From Opitutaceae bacterium (lineage in GTDB: Bacteria; Verrucomicrobiota; Verrucomicrobiia; Opitutales; Opitutaceae), in assembly GCA_028280945.1 (NCBI GenBank), contig JANQKV010000035.1:98136-162135 (forward strand): a stretch of 64,000 nucleotides of DNA, read 5' to 3'. The position numbers were made by a program, and so were the translations under genes. Position 1 is the stretch's first letter; every line of letters starts with the position of its first letter. The notes under the pieces are model-generated. The model was not told the origin of the DNA. It was given only the letters and a program-made list of their open reading frames with translations, and did not search any database. Of the stretch, positions 49,328 to 58,521 are shown piece by piece.

Positions 49328-50857
49328 TCAGTTTTGATAGTATTTCCAGAAGTCGAAGCCGTAGTTGATGAGTTGGTCGCCCGTGTCTCCGAATGCGACG
49401 GCGGCCCGGCGCATGCCTTGGCGCATCGTTGCGATCCGATCCGCATACTCGGGGTGGGCGGACAGGTCGCGGGTTTCCCAAGGGTCCTCCTTGAAATTGA
49501 AGAGCTGGGTGACCCGGGACCCCCGCACGGCATGGCCGTAGACCTGCTTGTCTTGGCCGGGTGCCCGGACATACTCGATGAGTTTGTAGTCACCTTTTCG
49601 ATACGCGCGCTGGTAGTGCAGGTAGGCGTGGTAGGTGTCGTCCCGCACGCGGGCCTGTTCTCCGCGGAGGATACCCGCAAGGCTGGAGCCCGAGACGGAA
49701 TCCGGGGTGGCCATGGCAGTGAGGTCACAGAGGGTGGGGAAGATGTCCTGGAGATAAACAACGGCATCGGATCGGCCCGTCCTGGCCAGGGCTCCTCCGG
49801 CGAAGATCAACGGCACATGCACGCCATCCTCGTCGTAGACGCTCTGTTTGCCCAGAAGGCCATGGTTGCCCACCGCCAAACCGCTGTCGCCCGCCATCAC
49901 GATCAAGGTATTCTCGTAGGAACCACTGGCCTTGAGGGCGGCGATCATCCGGCCGATTTGGGCATCCAAGTGCGAGATGATGGCATAGTAGTCCGCCAGT
50001 TCCCGGCGGGCAATGGCCGGGGTGCGCGGCCAAGGTGCGAGTTGCTCGTCGCGCAGCACAATGTGGCCGTTGTCGAACGGGTGCTGCGGCGCATAAGAAG
50101 GCGGCAACTCGATTTCATCGACGGGGTGGAGATCCCGATAGGCCTGAGGAGCTTGCCGTGGATCATGGGGGGCGTGGAATGCCACGTACATGAAGTAGGG
50201 CTGGTCGCGATCATCGGTGCCGATGAAGTCGATGGCGGCGTCGGCAAATACTTCGGAAGTGTGCGGGCCGGTGTTTTCCGTGCCGATGGGCCCCCGTTGG
50301 TCATGGGGCGTGAGCCCCCGCCGAACCACTTCCCCTCCTTCGCCAAATTCCAGTAAGTAAGCACTTTCTCGGGTATACCGGCCGGCGGGGTTCCAGTCCC
50401 ACAGCGGCATGCGGAATTGGTCCACCAAATAAGTGCCCAGTCCCATCAGGGTGGCTCCCGAGTTGAATGAGCGAGCCAGTGAGGCATGGTCCTGATGCCA
50501 CTTGCCAACTACATGGGCGTGATAACCAGCCGCCATGAAAACCTCTCCCAGGGTGGTATGTTCCGGCGGTAGAGTATGGCCCGGCTGAACCAGTTCAAAG
50601 AGGTGCTTGCCGGTGAGCAGGGAGGCGCGGCTGGGAATGCAGGTGGCGCCGGAAAACGACCCTTGCAGATAGGCGTGGTCAAAAACAAAACCCTCGCGTA
50701 CCAACTGGTCGAGGTGCGGGGTCTGCACGGCTTGCCCGCCGAGGGCGTGGATTCCCGTGTAACGGTGGTCATCGGTGAAGATGACCACGACGTTTGGTCG
50801 GTCGGCTGCAAAGGCCGCAAGCGAGAGCAGGATGAAAACCAGGGATCGCGGGAACAT
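49328..50857 (-). CDS. Secreted S1 sulfatase (operon gene 2)
   Basis: 509 residues, short signal peptide (about 1-18, ..LAAFAADRP). Formylglycine motif C73-I-P-S-R; metal site in VVVIFTDDHRYTGIHALGG; HVVGKWHQDHAS and MAGDSGLAVGNHGLLGKQS match conserved S1 motifs. It ends 11 bases before the FAD oxidoreductase start and begins six bases after the GH28 stop, so it is part of the same transcript. The FTDDHRY variant differs from the other sulfatases here, suggesting distinct sulfate positions. Confidence 0.93.
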   Translation of the reverse strand: MFPRSLVFILLSLAAFAADRPNVVVIFTDDHRYTGIHALGGQAVQTPHLDQLVREGFVFDHAYLQGSFSGATCIPSRASLLTGKHLFELVQPGHTLPPEHTTLGEVFMAAGYHAHVVGKWHQDHASLARSFNSGATLMGLGTYLVDQFRMPLWDWNPAGRYTRESAYLLEFGEGGEVVRRGLTPHDQRGPIGTENTGPHTSEVFADAAIDFIGTDDRDQPYFMYVAFHAPHDPRQAPQAYRDLHPVDEIELPPSYAPQHPFDNGHIVLRDEQLAPWPRTPAIARRELADYYAIISHLDAQIGRMIAALKASGSYENTLIVMAGDSGLAVGNHGLLGKQSVYDEDGVHVPLIFAGGALARTGRSDAVVYLQDIFPTLCDLTAMATPDSVSGSSLAGILRGEQARVRDDTYHAYLHYQRAYRKGDYKLIEYVRAPGQDKQVYGHAVRGSRVTQLFNFKEDPWETRDLSAHPEYADRIATMRQGMRRAAVAFGDTGDQLINYGFDFWKYYQN

Positions 50858-50862
50858 GGGGT

Positions 50863-52257
50863 TCAGCGGGTGGTGATGCCGGCGGGGCGGCCGTTGACAG
50901 TGGAATCCGCCAGCGTTCCGCCAGTTACGTTGTCGAACACGAAGGGCGGGCGGGCATCATCCCCCGCAATCTCAAGGTGGAAACCACGGACGTTTAAGCC
51001 GTTGATGTGGCGGGCGAAAATACCGGAGGCGGGCAGGGTGCCGACGAGGTAGAACTCGGGCCACCATCCGTCCAGGGTCTCGAGGGTATATTCCTTGATG
51101 GTGCGCCGGGCGTCCTCGGGGGTGCCGCCGCCGCTGACCACCATGCGCACATCGGAGAGGGAAATGTTCTCGATGCGCCCTTCCGGCAGGCCGGTAAGAA
51201 AGAAGGCCGAGTTTTTGTCGAGGGTGCGATTGTCGATGGAGATGTTGCTGAAGACGAAGTCGCGCATCTCGGCCATCGGATACATCTCCTCCGGGGCATC
51301 AACGTGGGCGCGCTGCTGGCAAAACGTCATGAAGACCGGTCGGGGCACCCTTTCCATGACAAGGTTGGTGAACACCATGTTGTGCATCGAGCCGCCTTCG
51401 TTCAGCTGGATCTTTAGGCCACTGTCCTCGATGTTGGTGAAAACACAGTTGGACACGGTGACATTGGCAAAGTCGCCCCGGGAAAGCAGGCCGATGCGCA
51501 TGCCGGCCCACTTGCTCTCAAAGATGCAGTTGGTGATCGTGACATTGCGGCAGGGGCGGTCCGGCCGCGAGGCCTGCAGGCAGATGGAGTCGTCGCTCGT
51601 ATCGAAGGAGGAGTTGGAGACCCGCACATTGGTGCAGCCGTCGAAATCGAGCCCGTCGCCGTTGCGGTTTACCCGGCTGTGGATGCGGATGCCATCGACG
51701 GTGATTTCATCGCAATAAAGCCAGGCCGAGACCCAGGCCGCGGGGTTGATCAGGGTGATGTCGCGCAGGGAAATGTCCCGGCATTCCAGAAAGCGCATCA
51801 GAAGCGGGCGACCGCCTTTTCGGGCGGTGAAGAACTCAGGGTGGCCGTTGCCATCGATGACCCCCTTGCCCGTGATGGCGAAAGACCGGGCCTTTTGCGC
51901 AAAGATCAGGCAGCGGTCCATGTGGCTTTCGTTTTTGTAGAGCATTTTGTGGGTGTCCGTGGCGTAGTCGGCCAGGTCCGGACTTCCTTGGAGCGTGGCC
52001 CCGTTTTCCACGTGTAGCGTTACATGGTCCTTTAAGTAGATCGTGCCGATGACCACAGTGTGCCCGGCGGGAATACGTACGGTGCCGCCGCCGTTGTTGG
52101 TGGCGGCGTCGATGGCGGCCTGGACAGCGGCCGTGTCCTTGGTGCGCCCGTCGGCGGAAGCGCCGTAGTCGAGCACGTTGTGAATCGCGGCCGAACCGTC
52201 GGCCAGCAGTGCGGTAAGAAAAAGCCCGATGATCCGAAGGTGACGTGGGGAGGTCAT
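50863..52257 (-). CDS. GH28-type right-handed beta-helix glycosidase
   Basis: 464 residues, signal peptide about 1-23. The fold opens with VLDYGASADGRTKDTAAVQAAIDAATNNGGGTVRIPAG, the standard pectate-lyase-like/GH28 start, followed by helix coils. Catalytic-type aspartates lie in RNGDGLDFDGC and FDTSDDSICLQ. The usual GHG loop is replaced by KWAGMRIGLLSRGD, as in non-pectin GH28 relatives. It is the first gene of the seven-gene operon, with its promoter in the 633-base region shared with the TonB receptor. Action on an algal polysaccharide rather than pectin is inferred from context. Confidence 0.85.
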   Translation of the reverse strand: MTSPRHLRIIGLFLTALLADGSAAIHNVLDYGASADGRTKDTAAVQAAIDAATNNGGGTVRIPAGHTVVIGTIYLKDHVTLHVENGATLQGSPDLADYATDTHKMLYKNESHMDRCLIFAQKARSFAITGKGVIDGNGHPEFFTARKGGRPLLMRFLECRDISLRDITLINPAAWVSAWLYCDEITVDGIRIHSRVNRNGDGLDFDGCTNVRVSNSSFDTSDDSICLQASRPDRPCRNVTITNCIFESKWAGMRIGLLSRGDFANVTVSNCVFTNIEDSGLKIQLNEGGSMHNMVFTNLVMERVPRPVFMTFCQQRAHVDAPEEMYPMAEMRDFVFSNISIDNRTLDKNSAFFLTGLPEGRIENISLSDVRMVVSGGGTPEDARRTIKEYTLETLDGWWPEFYLVGTLPASGIFARHINGLNVRGFHLEIAGDDARPPFVFDNVTGGTLADSTVNGRPAGITTR

Positions 52258-52464
52258 AGGAAGGTCGATGGGGTCGGACCACCGCGGGAGGCGGCGGATG
52301 GCGAAGGAAAACAGTATATTCTACCGTAATTTCCGCCGCCTCCCGAGCGGTTTTCGTATCATCGATTATGTCCCGGGTAACATTGGATTGCAGCCCGGGT
52401 TGGACGTGCGGGACACCGCCTGTACAGGGTCTGCATGCTTTGGTTTTAGCCAGCCCGGCGGCTG

Positions 52465-52480
52465 GCAAACAGGTGTTTGC
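52465..52480. promoter_or_regulatory. Perfect palindrome GCAAACA-GG-TGTTTGC, operator candidate
   Basis: Seven-base arms around GG, 36 bases upstream of the sigma-54 -24 element and 208 bases upstream of the GH28 start. Symmetry of this size suits a dimeric regulator, for instance LacI-type or an enhancer-binding protein. The assignment is by symmetry and position only. Confidence 0.45.
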
Positions 52481-52515
52481 ATTGCAGCATCTAACCCAAC
52501 GCAATCCTCAGCGGT

Positions 52516-52531
52516 TGGCACAACCCTTGCA
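52516..52531 (+). promoter_or_regulatory. Sigma-54 (RpoN) promoter for the TonB receptor gene
   Basis: TTGGCAC-AACCC-TTGCA matches the -24/-12 consensus, with GG at 52517-52518 and GC at 52529-52530 at the exact required spacing. Transcription should start near 52542, giving a leader of about 350 bases. Sigma-54 promoters need an activating ATPase; none is encoded in the window. Confidence 0.7.
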
Positions 52532-52890
52532 TTTGGTTCAAGCTAGGTGTCGAGCCCTTTGATTTGAGGTATCACTTAAATGCTTCAGTGGCTCGGGAGG
52601 CGTGGGAACATTTACAATTAAAAATCATAAATATTTGGTAATTAGACGTATAAGTATCGGTTACTTCATGCCTGACGTCTGTTACGAGTCACAAGGCAAG
52701 TGCGTGGGAGTTTCCGCTAGGATGGTAGGTGCCCCCAAGAAATCCCCACTGCCTCACTTCAGAAAACACCGCCTTGTTCAATTGCGAGCAGGGCTCGGCG
52801 GATCCCCCCGTTGACCGGTTGTTTTTCCCTCTCTCCTGAGACTGCGGGTTTTTCCCAGTGGGTATCCTTACCCGAATACCTAACCTCAAA

Positions 52891-55800
52891 ATGAATAAAA
52901 CCGCTATCTACAATCGAAACCCGTGGCGTTTAGCCGTCACGGTTCTGAGTTTGGCTTTGGTTTCTGCTCCATTCGTTCCTGCGCAAAGTGTCGAGGATCC
53001 CGTGGACGATGAAGACATCATTGAACTCAGTCCCTTCACTGTCTCCGCAGAGGAGAATCAGGGTTATCAAGCGACCTCCACCCTGGCCGGAACACGTATC
53101 AAAACCGACATCAATGACCTTGGTGCCGCTATATCGGTGGTCACCAAGGAGTTTATGGAGGATACCGGTGCCACCAGTTTGGAAGATCTATTCCAATACA
53201 CCACCTCAACCGAGATTGGAGGCTTGGAGGGTAACTTCTCCGCCGCCAACATCGATGCAGGCGGAGGCCGGGTTGATCAGGACGAAACCCGCCGTGAACC
53301 GCAGGCCGGTGGCCGTATCCGTGGTTTGGCCCGGCCCAACTACACTCGCAATTACTTCACCACCAGCATTCCCATCGATCGTTACAACACGGGACAGATC
53401 ACCATCAGTCGGGGACCCAATTCACTCCTGTTCGGGTTGGGTAGTGCCGGTGGCGTCGTTGATGCGGGCCTGGGCCTGGCTACGCTCGGCCGGGACAATA
53501 CCAAGATGCAGTTCCGCTTCGACAACGAAGGCAGCACTCGCAGCGAATTCGATGTCAACCGCACCCTGATCGATGATCGTCTGGCGCTTCGCTTGGCCGG
53601 TGTTTACGAAGACAAGCAATTCCGCCAAGAGGAGGCGACCAAGCTGACCAGGCGACTTTATGGTGCGATCGATGCTGTGCTTTACCGGGCGAGTGATCGT
53701 GATGCGATCATCGGCGACACCAAGTTGCGCGGCAACTTTGAGATCGGTGAGGAGTCCATGACCCCGCCCGATGCGTTGCCTCCCTCCCAGGCTTGGGATT
53801 CGTTCTTCCGTCCTCCCCAGGACTTTCGTCCTTACTCGGGGAAGGATTACCGGCAGGGGTTTGACCACCTGACCGCGAACTGGGTCAAGTGGGGCACCTT
53901 GGATGCCCGTCGCATCGACAATGGCGATGGCACTTACACGCCGGGTTACAACGAGTTGGCCACCCCGTTGCACTCCACTCCGCACATCTTCACTCAATTG
54001 GGATTGGTGTTTGGCGGTGGTCCGGGTGAAGGGCCGACGGTGATCAACGCCGCCGAGAGCGTTGGTATCGAAGGCTGGATCCCCGGCGGCATTTCCGGCA
54101 GTTCGGCTTGGATGAACCCGTTCCTCAACACGCGGTCCTACCACGAAACCGATGGTTCGGCGGGGTTTAAGAACTTCTCCCTGATCAATCGGGACATCTT
54201 CGATTCGGAGAATCATCTGATCACCGGTTCCCTGCAGGAGATCGACAAGACCTACGATGCCCAGACCATCAGCTTGGAGCAGGAATTGTTCGGTGGTCGT
54301 GGTGGTATCGAGCTCACCTACGGCTTGGAATACTACCGCTTGGAACGCTACCAACCGTTTGGTGGCGGCGGTCGAAATCTTCCCATCTACATCGATACGA
54401 CCGAGTATCTGAACGACGGGGAGCCGAACCCCAATGTCGGGCGCGCCTTCCTGCTTGGCCAGGGCGATATCGACGAATGGCGGCGGACTCATCGGGAGAA
54501 CGCTCGGGCCACGGCCTTCTACAATCTCGATTTCACCGAGTTTGGCGACAACCTCATCACCAAGTTCCTCGGCCGTCATACCTTTACCGGCCTCTATCAG
54601 GAAGAGGACCGCGAAAACTATGCCGTGCAATATGGCATGTATTGGGGGCCGACCGGAGGCCAGGACTTCAAGCGCGATGTCTGGGGCCGCGAAGGCAATG
54701 TCAATGACACCTCGTTCGCCGGTCAGTTGGTTCAGTTTGCCTACATTTCAGACGACCTGCGCGGCGTGGAGTATGAGGATGTCCGCCTCTACCCGGCCAA
54801 TTACCAGCGCGTCCGCGACGGCGACATCTACAAGATGCAGTATTATGATGCGCAGGATCGCGTCTACAAGAACGGCAACTTCCAGGTGAATCGCTACGCT
54901 CGCCGCGCTGGGCCCAACAACGCCACTCGCACCAACGTGGAGAGCGATGCCTTTGCCTGGCAGTCTTACCTGCTCAACAGCAATATCGTTGGCCTGGCCG
55001 GTTGGCGGACCGATGAGATATCCAGCTACGGAGCCAAGGTATGGCGTCCGGATGTCGGAAATCGCACCCTCGACGTGGACAAGGCCCTGGAGGTTGCCGA
55101 TGACCCGAACAGCGTTCAGAAGGGGGACACGTTCACCTGGAGCGTGGTGGCTCACATGCCCCAGAAGTGGATCGACCGGGTGCCCTGGTTCTCGTCCATG
55201 TCGGCTCACTACGGGGATTCGGAAAACTTCAGCACGATCAAGCAGCGCAACGACATCAACAACAACCCCATCCCCAATCCCGCCGGGGTTACCGAGGAGA
55301 TGGGCATCAGCTTGGGTTGGAATGATGATCGCTGGTTGCTGCGTCTAACGAAGTATGAGACGTCTCAAGCCTTTGCGGACCTCGCCAACGACCCGTCGTT
55401 TGGTTCGATCAACGAAATCACCCGGGCGCTCAACAACTATCAGGACGCCAAGGACAACGGCATTCCGTTCGATGAGTTGCCCAACACCGGCGACGTCACG
55501 TCTTACGACGATATGTTCAACCGGATCATTGGCCTGCTGCCGGCCGAGACCCAGGCCATCTATCAGTATGGTTACGATGCGGAGGCAGGTGAGTGGGACA
55601 ATGAAAGTCAGATCGAAGGCCTTGCTGCCACCACCGACCTGGTGGCCGAGGGTTACGAACTCGAGCTCGTCGGGAATCCGACACCCAACTGGCGTGTCCT
55701 GCTCAACGTGGCCCAGACCGAGACCATTCGCAGCAACTCCGGTGATGCAACGCATGCGTTTCAGCAAAACCACCTCGCCGCTCTCGATGCGGCCGGACTC

Positions 55801-56292
55801 ACCAATGTGAATGAAAGCCCCAATGGCATCGTTGTCATGGGAGCCCGCTACAACAACACATGGGTTGCTCCCTTGATCGCCCAACGCGCCAAGGACGGTC
55901 AAGTCAGTCAGGAACAACGCAAGTATCGCGTGAACCTCGTCAACAACTACAACTTCCGCGAAGGCCGCTTCAAAGGGTTTGGTGTCGGAGGTGCCATCCG
56001 CTGGCAGTCCGACATTACCACGGGTTACCAGGTCATCCTCGACGAGTTCGGCAACCAGTTGCCGGATCTCGACAACCCCTTCAAGGGGCCGGAAGAGTTC
56101 AATGCCGACGTTTGGGTATCCTACAACCGCAAGATTGGGGAAAAGCTCAACTGGAAGATCCAGTTGAACGTCCGTAACCTGATCGGCTCGAACGATCCGA
56201 TTCCTGTCTTCACCAACCCGGATGGGCAGGACGCCGTCTTCCGTCTCGCGCCGGGCACCTCCTGGTTCGTCACCAACACGTTTACTTTCTAG
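52891..56292 (+). CDS. TonB-dependent outer-membrane receptor
   Basis: 1133 residues from the ATG at 52891, which starts the signal peptide (MNKTAIYNRN..APFVPAQS); an in-frame GTG 11 codons upstream was not used. A TonB-box-like IIELSPFTVSA precedes the plug (ATSTLAGTRIKTDINDLGAAISVVTKEFMEDTGATSLEDLFQYT; YNTGQITISRGPNSLLFGLGSAGGVVD), then a long 22-strand-type barrel ending in the aromatic NTFTF. This receptor type, without an SusD partner, is characteristic of Opitutaceae. Uptake of the oligosaccharides made by the neighbouring hydrolases is likely but not provable from sequence. Followed by a strong terminator. Confidence 0.94.
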   Translation: MNKTAIYNRNPWRLAVTVLSLALVSAPFVPAQSVEDPVDDEDIIELSPFTVSAEENQGYQATSTLAGTRIKTDINDLGAAISVVTKEFMEDTGATSLEDLFQYTTSTEIGGLEGNFSAANIDAGGGRVDQDETRREPQAGGRIRGLARPNYTRNYFTTSIPIDRYNTGQITISRGPNSLLFGLGSAGGVVDAGLGLATLGRDNTKMQFRFDNEGSTRSEFDVNRTLIDDRLALRLAGVYEDKQFRQEEATKLTRRLYGAIDAVLYRASDRDAIIGDTKLRGNFEIGEESMTPPDALPPSQAWDSFFRPPQDFRPYSGKDYRQGFDHLTANWVKWGTLDARRIDNGDGTYTPGYNELATPLHSTPHIFTQLGLVFGGGPGEGPTVINAAESVGIEGWIPGGISGSSAWMNPFLNTRSYHETDGSAGFKNFSLINRDIFDSENHLITGSLQEIDKTYDAQTISLEQELFGGRGGIELTYGLEYYRLERYQPFGGGGRNLPIYIDTTEYLNDGEPNPNVGRAFLLGQGDIDEWRRTHRENARATAFYNLDFTEFGDNLITKFLGRHTFTGLYQEEDRENYAVQYGMYWGPTGGQDFKRDVWGREGNVNDTSFAGQLVQFAYISDDLRGVEYEDVRLYPANYQRVRDGDIYKMQYYDAQDRVYKNGNFQVNRYARRAGPNNATRTNVESDAFAWQSYLLNSNIVGLAGWRTDEISSYGAKVWRPDVGNRTLDVDKALEVADDPNSVQKGDTFTWSVVAHMPQKWIDRVPWFSSMSAHYGDSENFSTIKQRNDINNNPIPNPAGVTEEMGISLGWNDDRWLLRLTKYETSQAFADLANDPSFGSINEITRALNNYQDAKDNGIPFDELPNTGDVTSYDDMFNRIIGLLPAETQAIYQYGYDAEAGEWDNESQIEGLAATTDLVAEGYELELVGNPTPNWRVLLNVAQTETIRSNSGDATHAFQQNHLAALDAAGLTNVNESPNGIVVMGARYNNTWVAPLIAQRAKDGQVSQEQRKYRVNLVNNYNFREGRFKGFGVGGAIRWQSDITTGYQVILDEFGNQLPDLDNPFKGPEEFNADVWVSYNRKIGEKLNWKIQLNVRNLIGSNDPIPVFTNPDGQDAVFRLAPGTSWFVTNTFTF

Positions 56293-56328
56293 GTTCAGTT
56301 AGGGGTAACAAAACCAACACCAAAGACG

Positions 56329-56362
56329 GAGCCTGCGGTAGCACTACCGCAGGCTCTTTTTT
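56329..56362 (+). terminator. Rho-independent terminator after the TonB receptor
   Basis: A perfect 12-base stem (GAGCCTGCGGTA / TACCGCAGGCTC) with a GCAC loop is followed by TTTTTT. It starts 36 bases after the receptor stop codon. Confidence 0.92.
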
Positions 56363-56440
56363 ATTCAGCCGACTAAAACTTTTAGGGACAGGTTAAAAAT
56401 TATTTGCATGGGTTTGATTTTGCCTTTGAGTTTTGGAGGT

Positions 56441-57436
56441 ATGAGGCAGGCCCGGATAAAGGTGGATTCGTCCCAGCGTGCAGCGGTTTATCATGTGATG
56501 ACCCGCACGGTGAATGGGGAGCACATGCTCGATGACCCGGCTAAAGAAATGCTAAGGAAACAGATGTGGCAGATTGCGGATTACTGCGGCGTGAAGGTCA
56601 TCACTTATGCCATCATGGCTAACCACTTCCATGTCCTGGTGCGCGTACCCCAGAAACAACCCGTTTCGGATAAAGAGCTGCTGCGCCGTTATGCCGTTCT
56701 TTATCCCAAGCCCACTAAATACCAGACGGCCCGTCTCGAGGTCATTAGGTCCCAATTGGCCACTGATGGACCGGAAGCCACCGCCTGGCGCGACCGGCAA
56801 CTCGCCTTGATGGGCGACATCTCCCCGTTCATGAAGTTGCTAAAGCAGCGGTTCTCTGTCTGGTTTAATCGGACTCACGACCGTTTCGGCACCCTGTGGG
56901 CCGAGCGTTTCAAGAGCGTGTTGGTCGAGGGGCGGATCGGCATTTTGCGCACGATGGCAGCCTACATCGACCTCAACGCGGTCCGCGCCAGCTTGGTCAC
57001 CGACCCCAAAGATTACCGTTTTTGCGGTTATGGTGAGGCGGTTGCCGGCAACCCACGCGCCCGTGCAGGCCTGGCGGTGCTGGCCGAGCGTCGTGACTGC
57101 CCCTGGCGCTCCACTCAATCACACTACCGCCAGACCCTCTTCGGCAAAGGATCCGCTGCCAAACTCAACAAGGCCCATCTCGCCCCAGAGCAGTTTCAGC
57201 AGGTCATCCGAGAAAGGGGCCGACTGCCCTTGGCCTTGGTCCTGCGGTGCCGCGTGCGTTACTTCACCGATGGTGCGGTGCTGGGCAGCCAGGCCTTTGT
57301 GCAAGAGCAGCTCGCAGTGTATCGGCGAAAAACCGGCCAGCGCAAACACACGAGTCCGCGCCAAGTCCCGGCCATCAGCGATTGGGGGGACCTCAACACC
57401 CTTCGCGGCCTGCGACGCAGCGCAGTCATCCCGTAG
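56441..57436 (+). CDS. REP-associated Y1 (HUH) transposase, RAYT/IS200-like
   Basis: 331 residues from ATG 56441 (MRQARIKVDSS); an alternative ATG at 56408 adds 11 residues, and neither start has a well-spaced ribosome site. HUH motif H62-F-H64 in MANHFHVLV; probable catalytic tyrosine Y175 in MAAYIDLNAVRA, preceded by FNRTHDRFGTLWAERFKS, the hallmark of the Y1_Tnp/RAYT group. A C-terminal extension of about 130 residues follows. Such enzymes nick and move single-stranded palindromic elements and are usually single-copy domesticated genes. No accessory transposase or clear terminal repeats flank it, which favours RAYT over an active insertion sequence. Confidence 0.85.
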   Translation: MRQARIKVDSSQRAAVYHVMTRTVNGEHMLDDPAKEMLRKQMWQIADYCGVKVITYAIMANHFHVLVRVPQKQPVSDKELLRRYAVLYPKPTKYQTARLEVIRSQLATDGPEATAWRDRQLALMGDISPFMKLLKQRFSVWFNRTHDRFGTLWAERFKSVLVEGRIGILRTMAAYIDLNAVRASLVTDPKDYRFCGYGEAVAGNPRARAGLAVLAERRDCPWRSTQSHYRQTLFGKGSAAKLNKAHLAPEQFQQVIRERGRLPLALVLRCRVRYFTDGAVLGSQAFVQEQLAVYRRKTGQRKHTSPRQVPAISDWGDLNTLRGLRRSAVIP

Positions 57437-57547
57437 TTTTTCGGTCAAAATTGGCGAGCCGTCGTTTGAACCTTTCGTTCCACATCCCTCGCTCGGCGGG
57501 CGCATGGTCCTCGTGTCGGTCAGCGCCGGAGTTGCCCGTGCCACGGG

Positions 57548-58296
57548 TTATTCAGAGGCCGAGACCAGGTCGATGCTGTCTCCCCGCAAGCCCTTCGCCG
57601 AGGCGGACACCTTGATGTTACCTGTCTCACCCGGCTTGGTCTGCACGATTACCATGCACAGGCCGTTGAAGGCGGCCCGGTGGTTGGCTTGGAAGGAATC
57701 CTCGGTGGCGGGAAAGCCATTGCCCACCGCCGCAATCTTCCCAGCGCCCTCCACTTTGAACCAAACCCGGTTGTCGGCCTCGGGACAAAAGTTGCCGCCA
57801 GAGTCCTCCACGCGGACCGTGATGAACGACAGGTCGTAGCCGTCGTTGGCGAGTTCCCGGCGGTCGGGGATCAGCACGAGCTGCGCCGGTTGGGCAGCAG
57901 TAGTAATCACTTTTTCGGCCACGGCTTCGCCGTCCCGTTAACCCACACTTCCGAGTTGTTCATCGCCCCGTCGAACTCGACGGTCACGACCTTGCCGGCG
58001 TAACTGGCGGGCACCGAGAAGTGTTTGCGATACCATGCCACGCCATGAAAGGGCAGGCCTCCGGCCCGGGCGTTGTATTGAATGCTGAAAGGGCCCTCGA
58101 TCGCCCAATCGTGAGGCAGGCGCACTTTGCGCCAAAAGGAGTCGTTGTAATTAGCGGTTTCCGCACTGGCATGCTGCCCTTTCATAAACAGCCAGTCGTC
58201 GTTGAACGATTCACGCACCCGGGCGGCAGTTGCGATCAAGCTGGTGCACCCGAGCATGATGGTGAGAAGAAGAGCGGGAAGGGACGGATTGCGCAT
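57548..58296 (-). pseudogene. GH2 beta-galactosidase pseudogene with core deleted
   Basis: The 5' part (58296-57907) encodes a signal peptide (MRNPSLPALLLTIMLGC) and the beginning of a GH2 sugar-binding domain (ESFNDDWLFMKG, WRKVRLPHDWAIEGPF, VAWYRKHFSVPASYAGKVVTVEFDGAMNNSEVWVNG). It then runs in another frame directly into a typical GH2 C-terminus (57922-57548: DGEAVAEKVITTAAQPAQLV, then AVGNGFPATEDSFQANHRAAFNGLC). Everything between, including the Ig-like domain and the whole TIM barrel, some 500 residues or more, is missing. The two retained ends and the frame change show a deletion near 57938. It lies directly downstream of the Y1 transposase gene. Confidence 0.88.
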
Positions 58297-58521
58297 CGCG
58301 GTTCGAGGAGTGAGGAGTTCTCGACCTTTTCCGGTCGGGGTCCGGTGCCGAAGTCCAGGGGGGATAGGTCGAGGCCAAGGGAATTTGACTGCACCCATGC
58401 TACCAATTCGCCGTGATTCTTTGTTTGGCCATTGGTCACACGGGCTTTGCGCAACGTAATGTGACAAGGCCCAAGGATCTGCGTGGTCCCGATCGAGTGC
58501 CATCGGGGAGCATTCGCCCAA

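Larger units (their letters stand above)
52258..52890. other. 633-base divergent regulatory region (GH28 operon / TonB receptor)
   Basis: No gene was recognised here. The right-hand side carries a sigma-54-type promoter at 52516-52531 pointing at the TonB receptor and, upstream of it, a perfect 16-base palindrome at 52465-52480. The remaining roughly 350 bases before the receptor start form a long leader. The stretch 52600-52680 is AT-rich. Small frames in the region show no protein-like composition. Confidence 0.6.

Noticed and set aside
49318..49767. N-terminal extension of the FAD oxidoreductase
   Set aside because: It overlaps the sulfatase in another frame, is Ser/Thr/Pro-rich and precedes a clear twin-arginine-like signal, so the start was moved to 49317.
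52300..52335. Possible sigma-70 -10 box for the GH28 operon on the minus strand
   Set aside because: TATACT is present but no -35-like hexamer lies at 16-18 bases, so no promoter was called.
56408..57436. Complete IS200/IS605 insertion sequence around the Y1 transposase
   Set aside because: No subterminal hairpins or TnpB partner were found next to the gene. The adjacent upstream hairpin is the TonB terminator.
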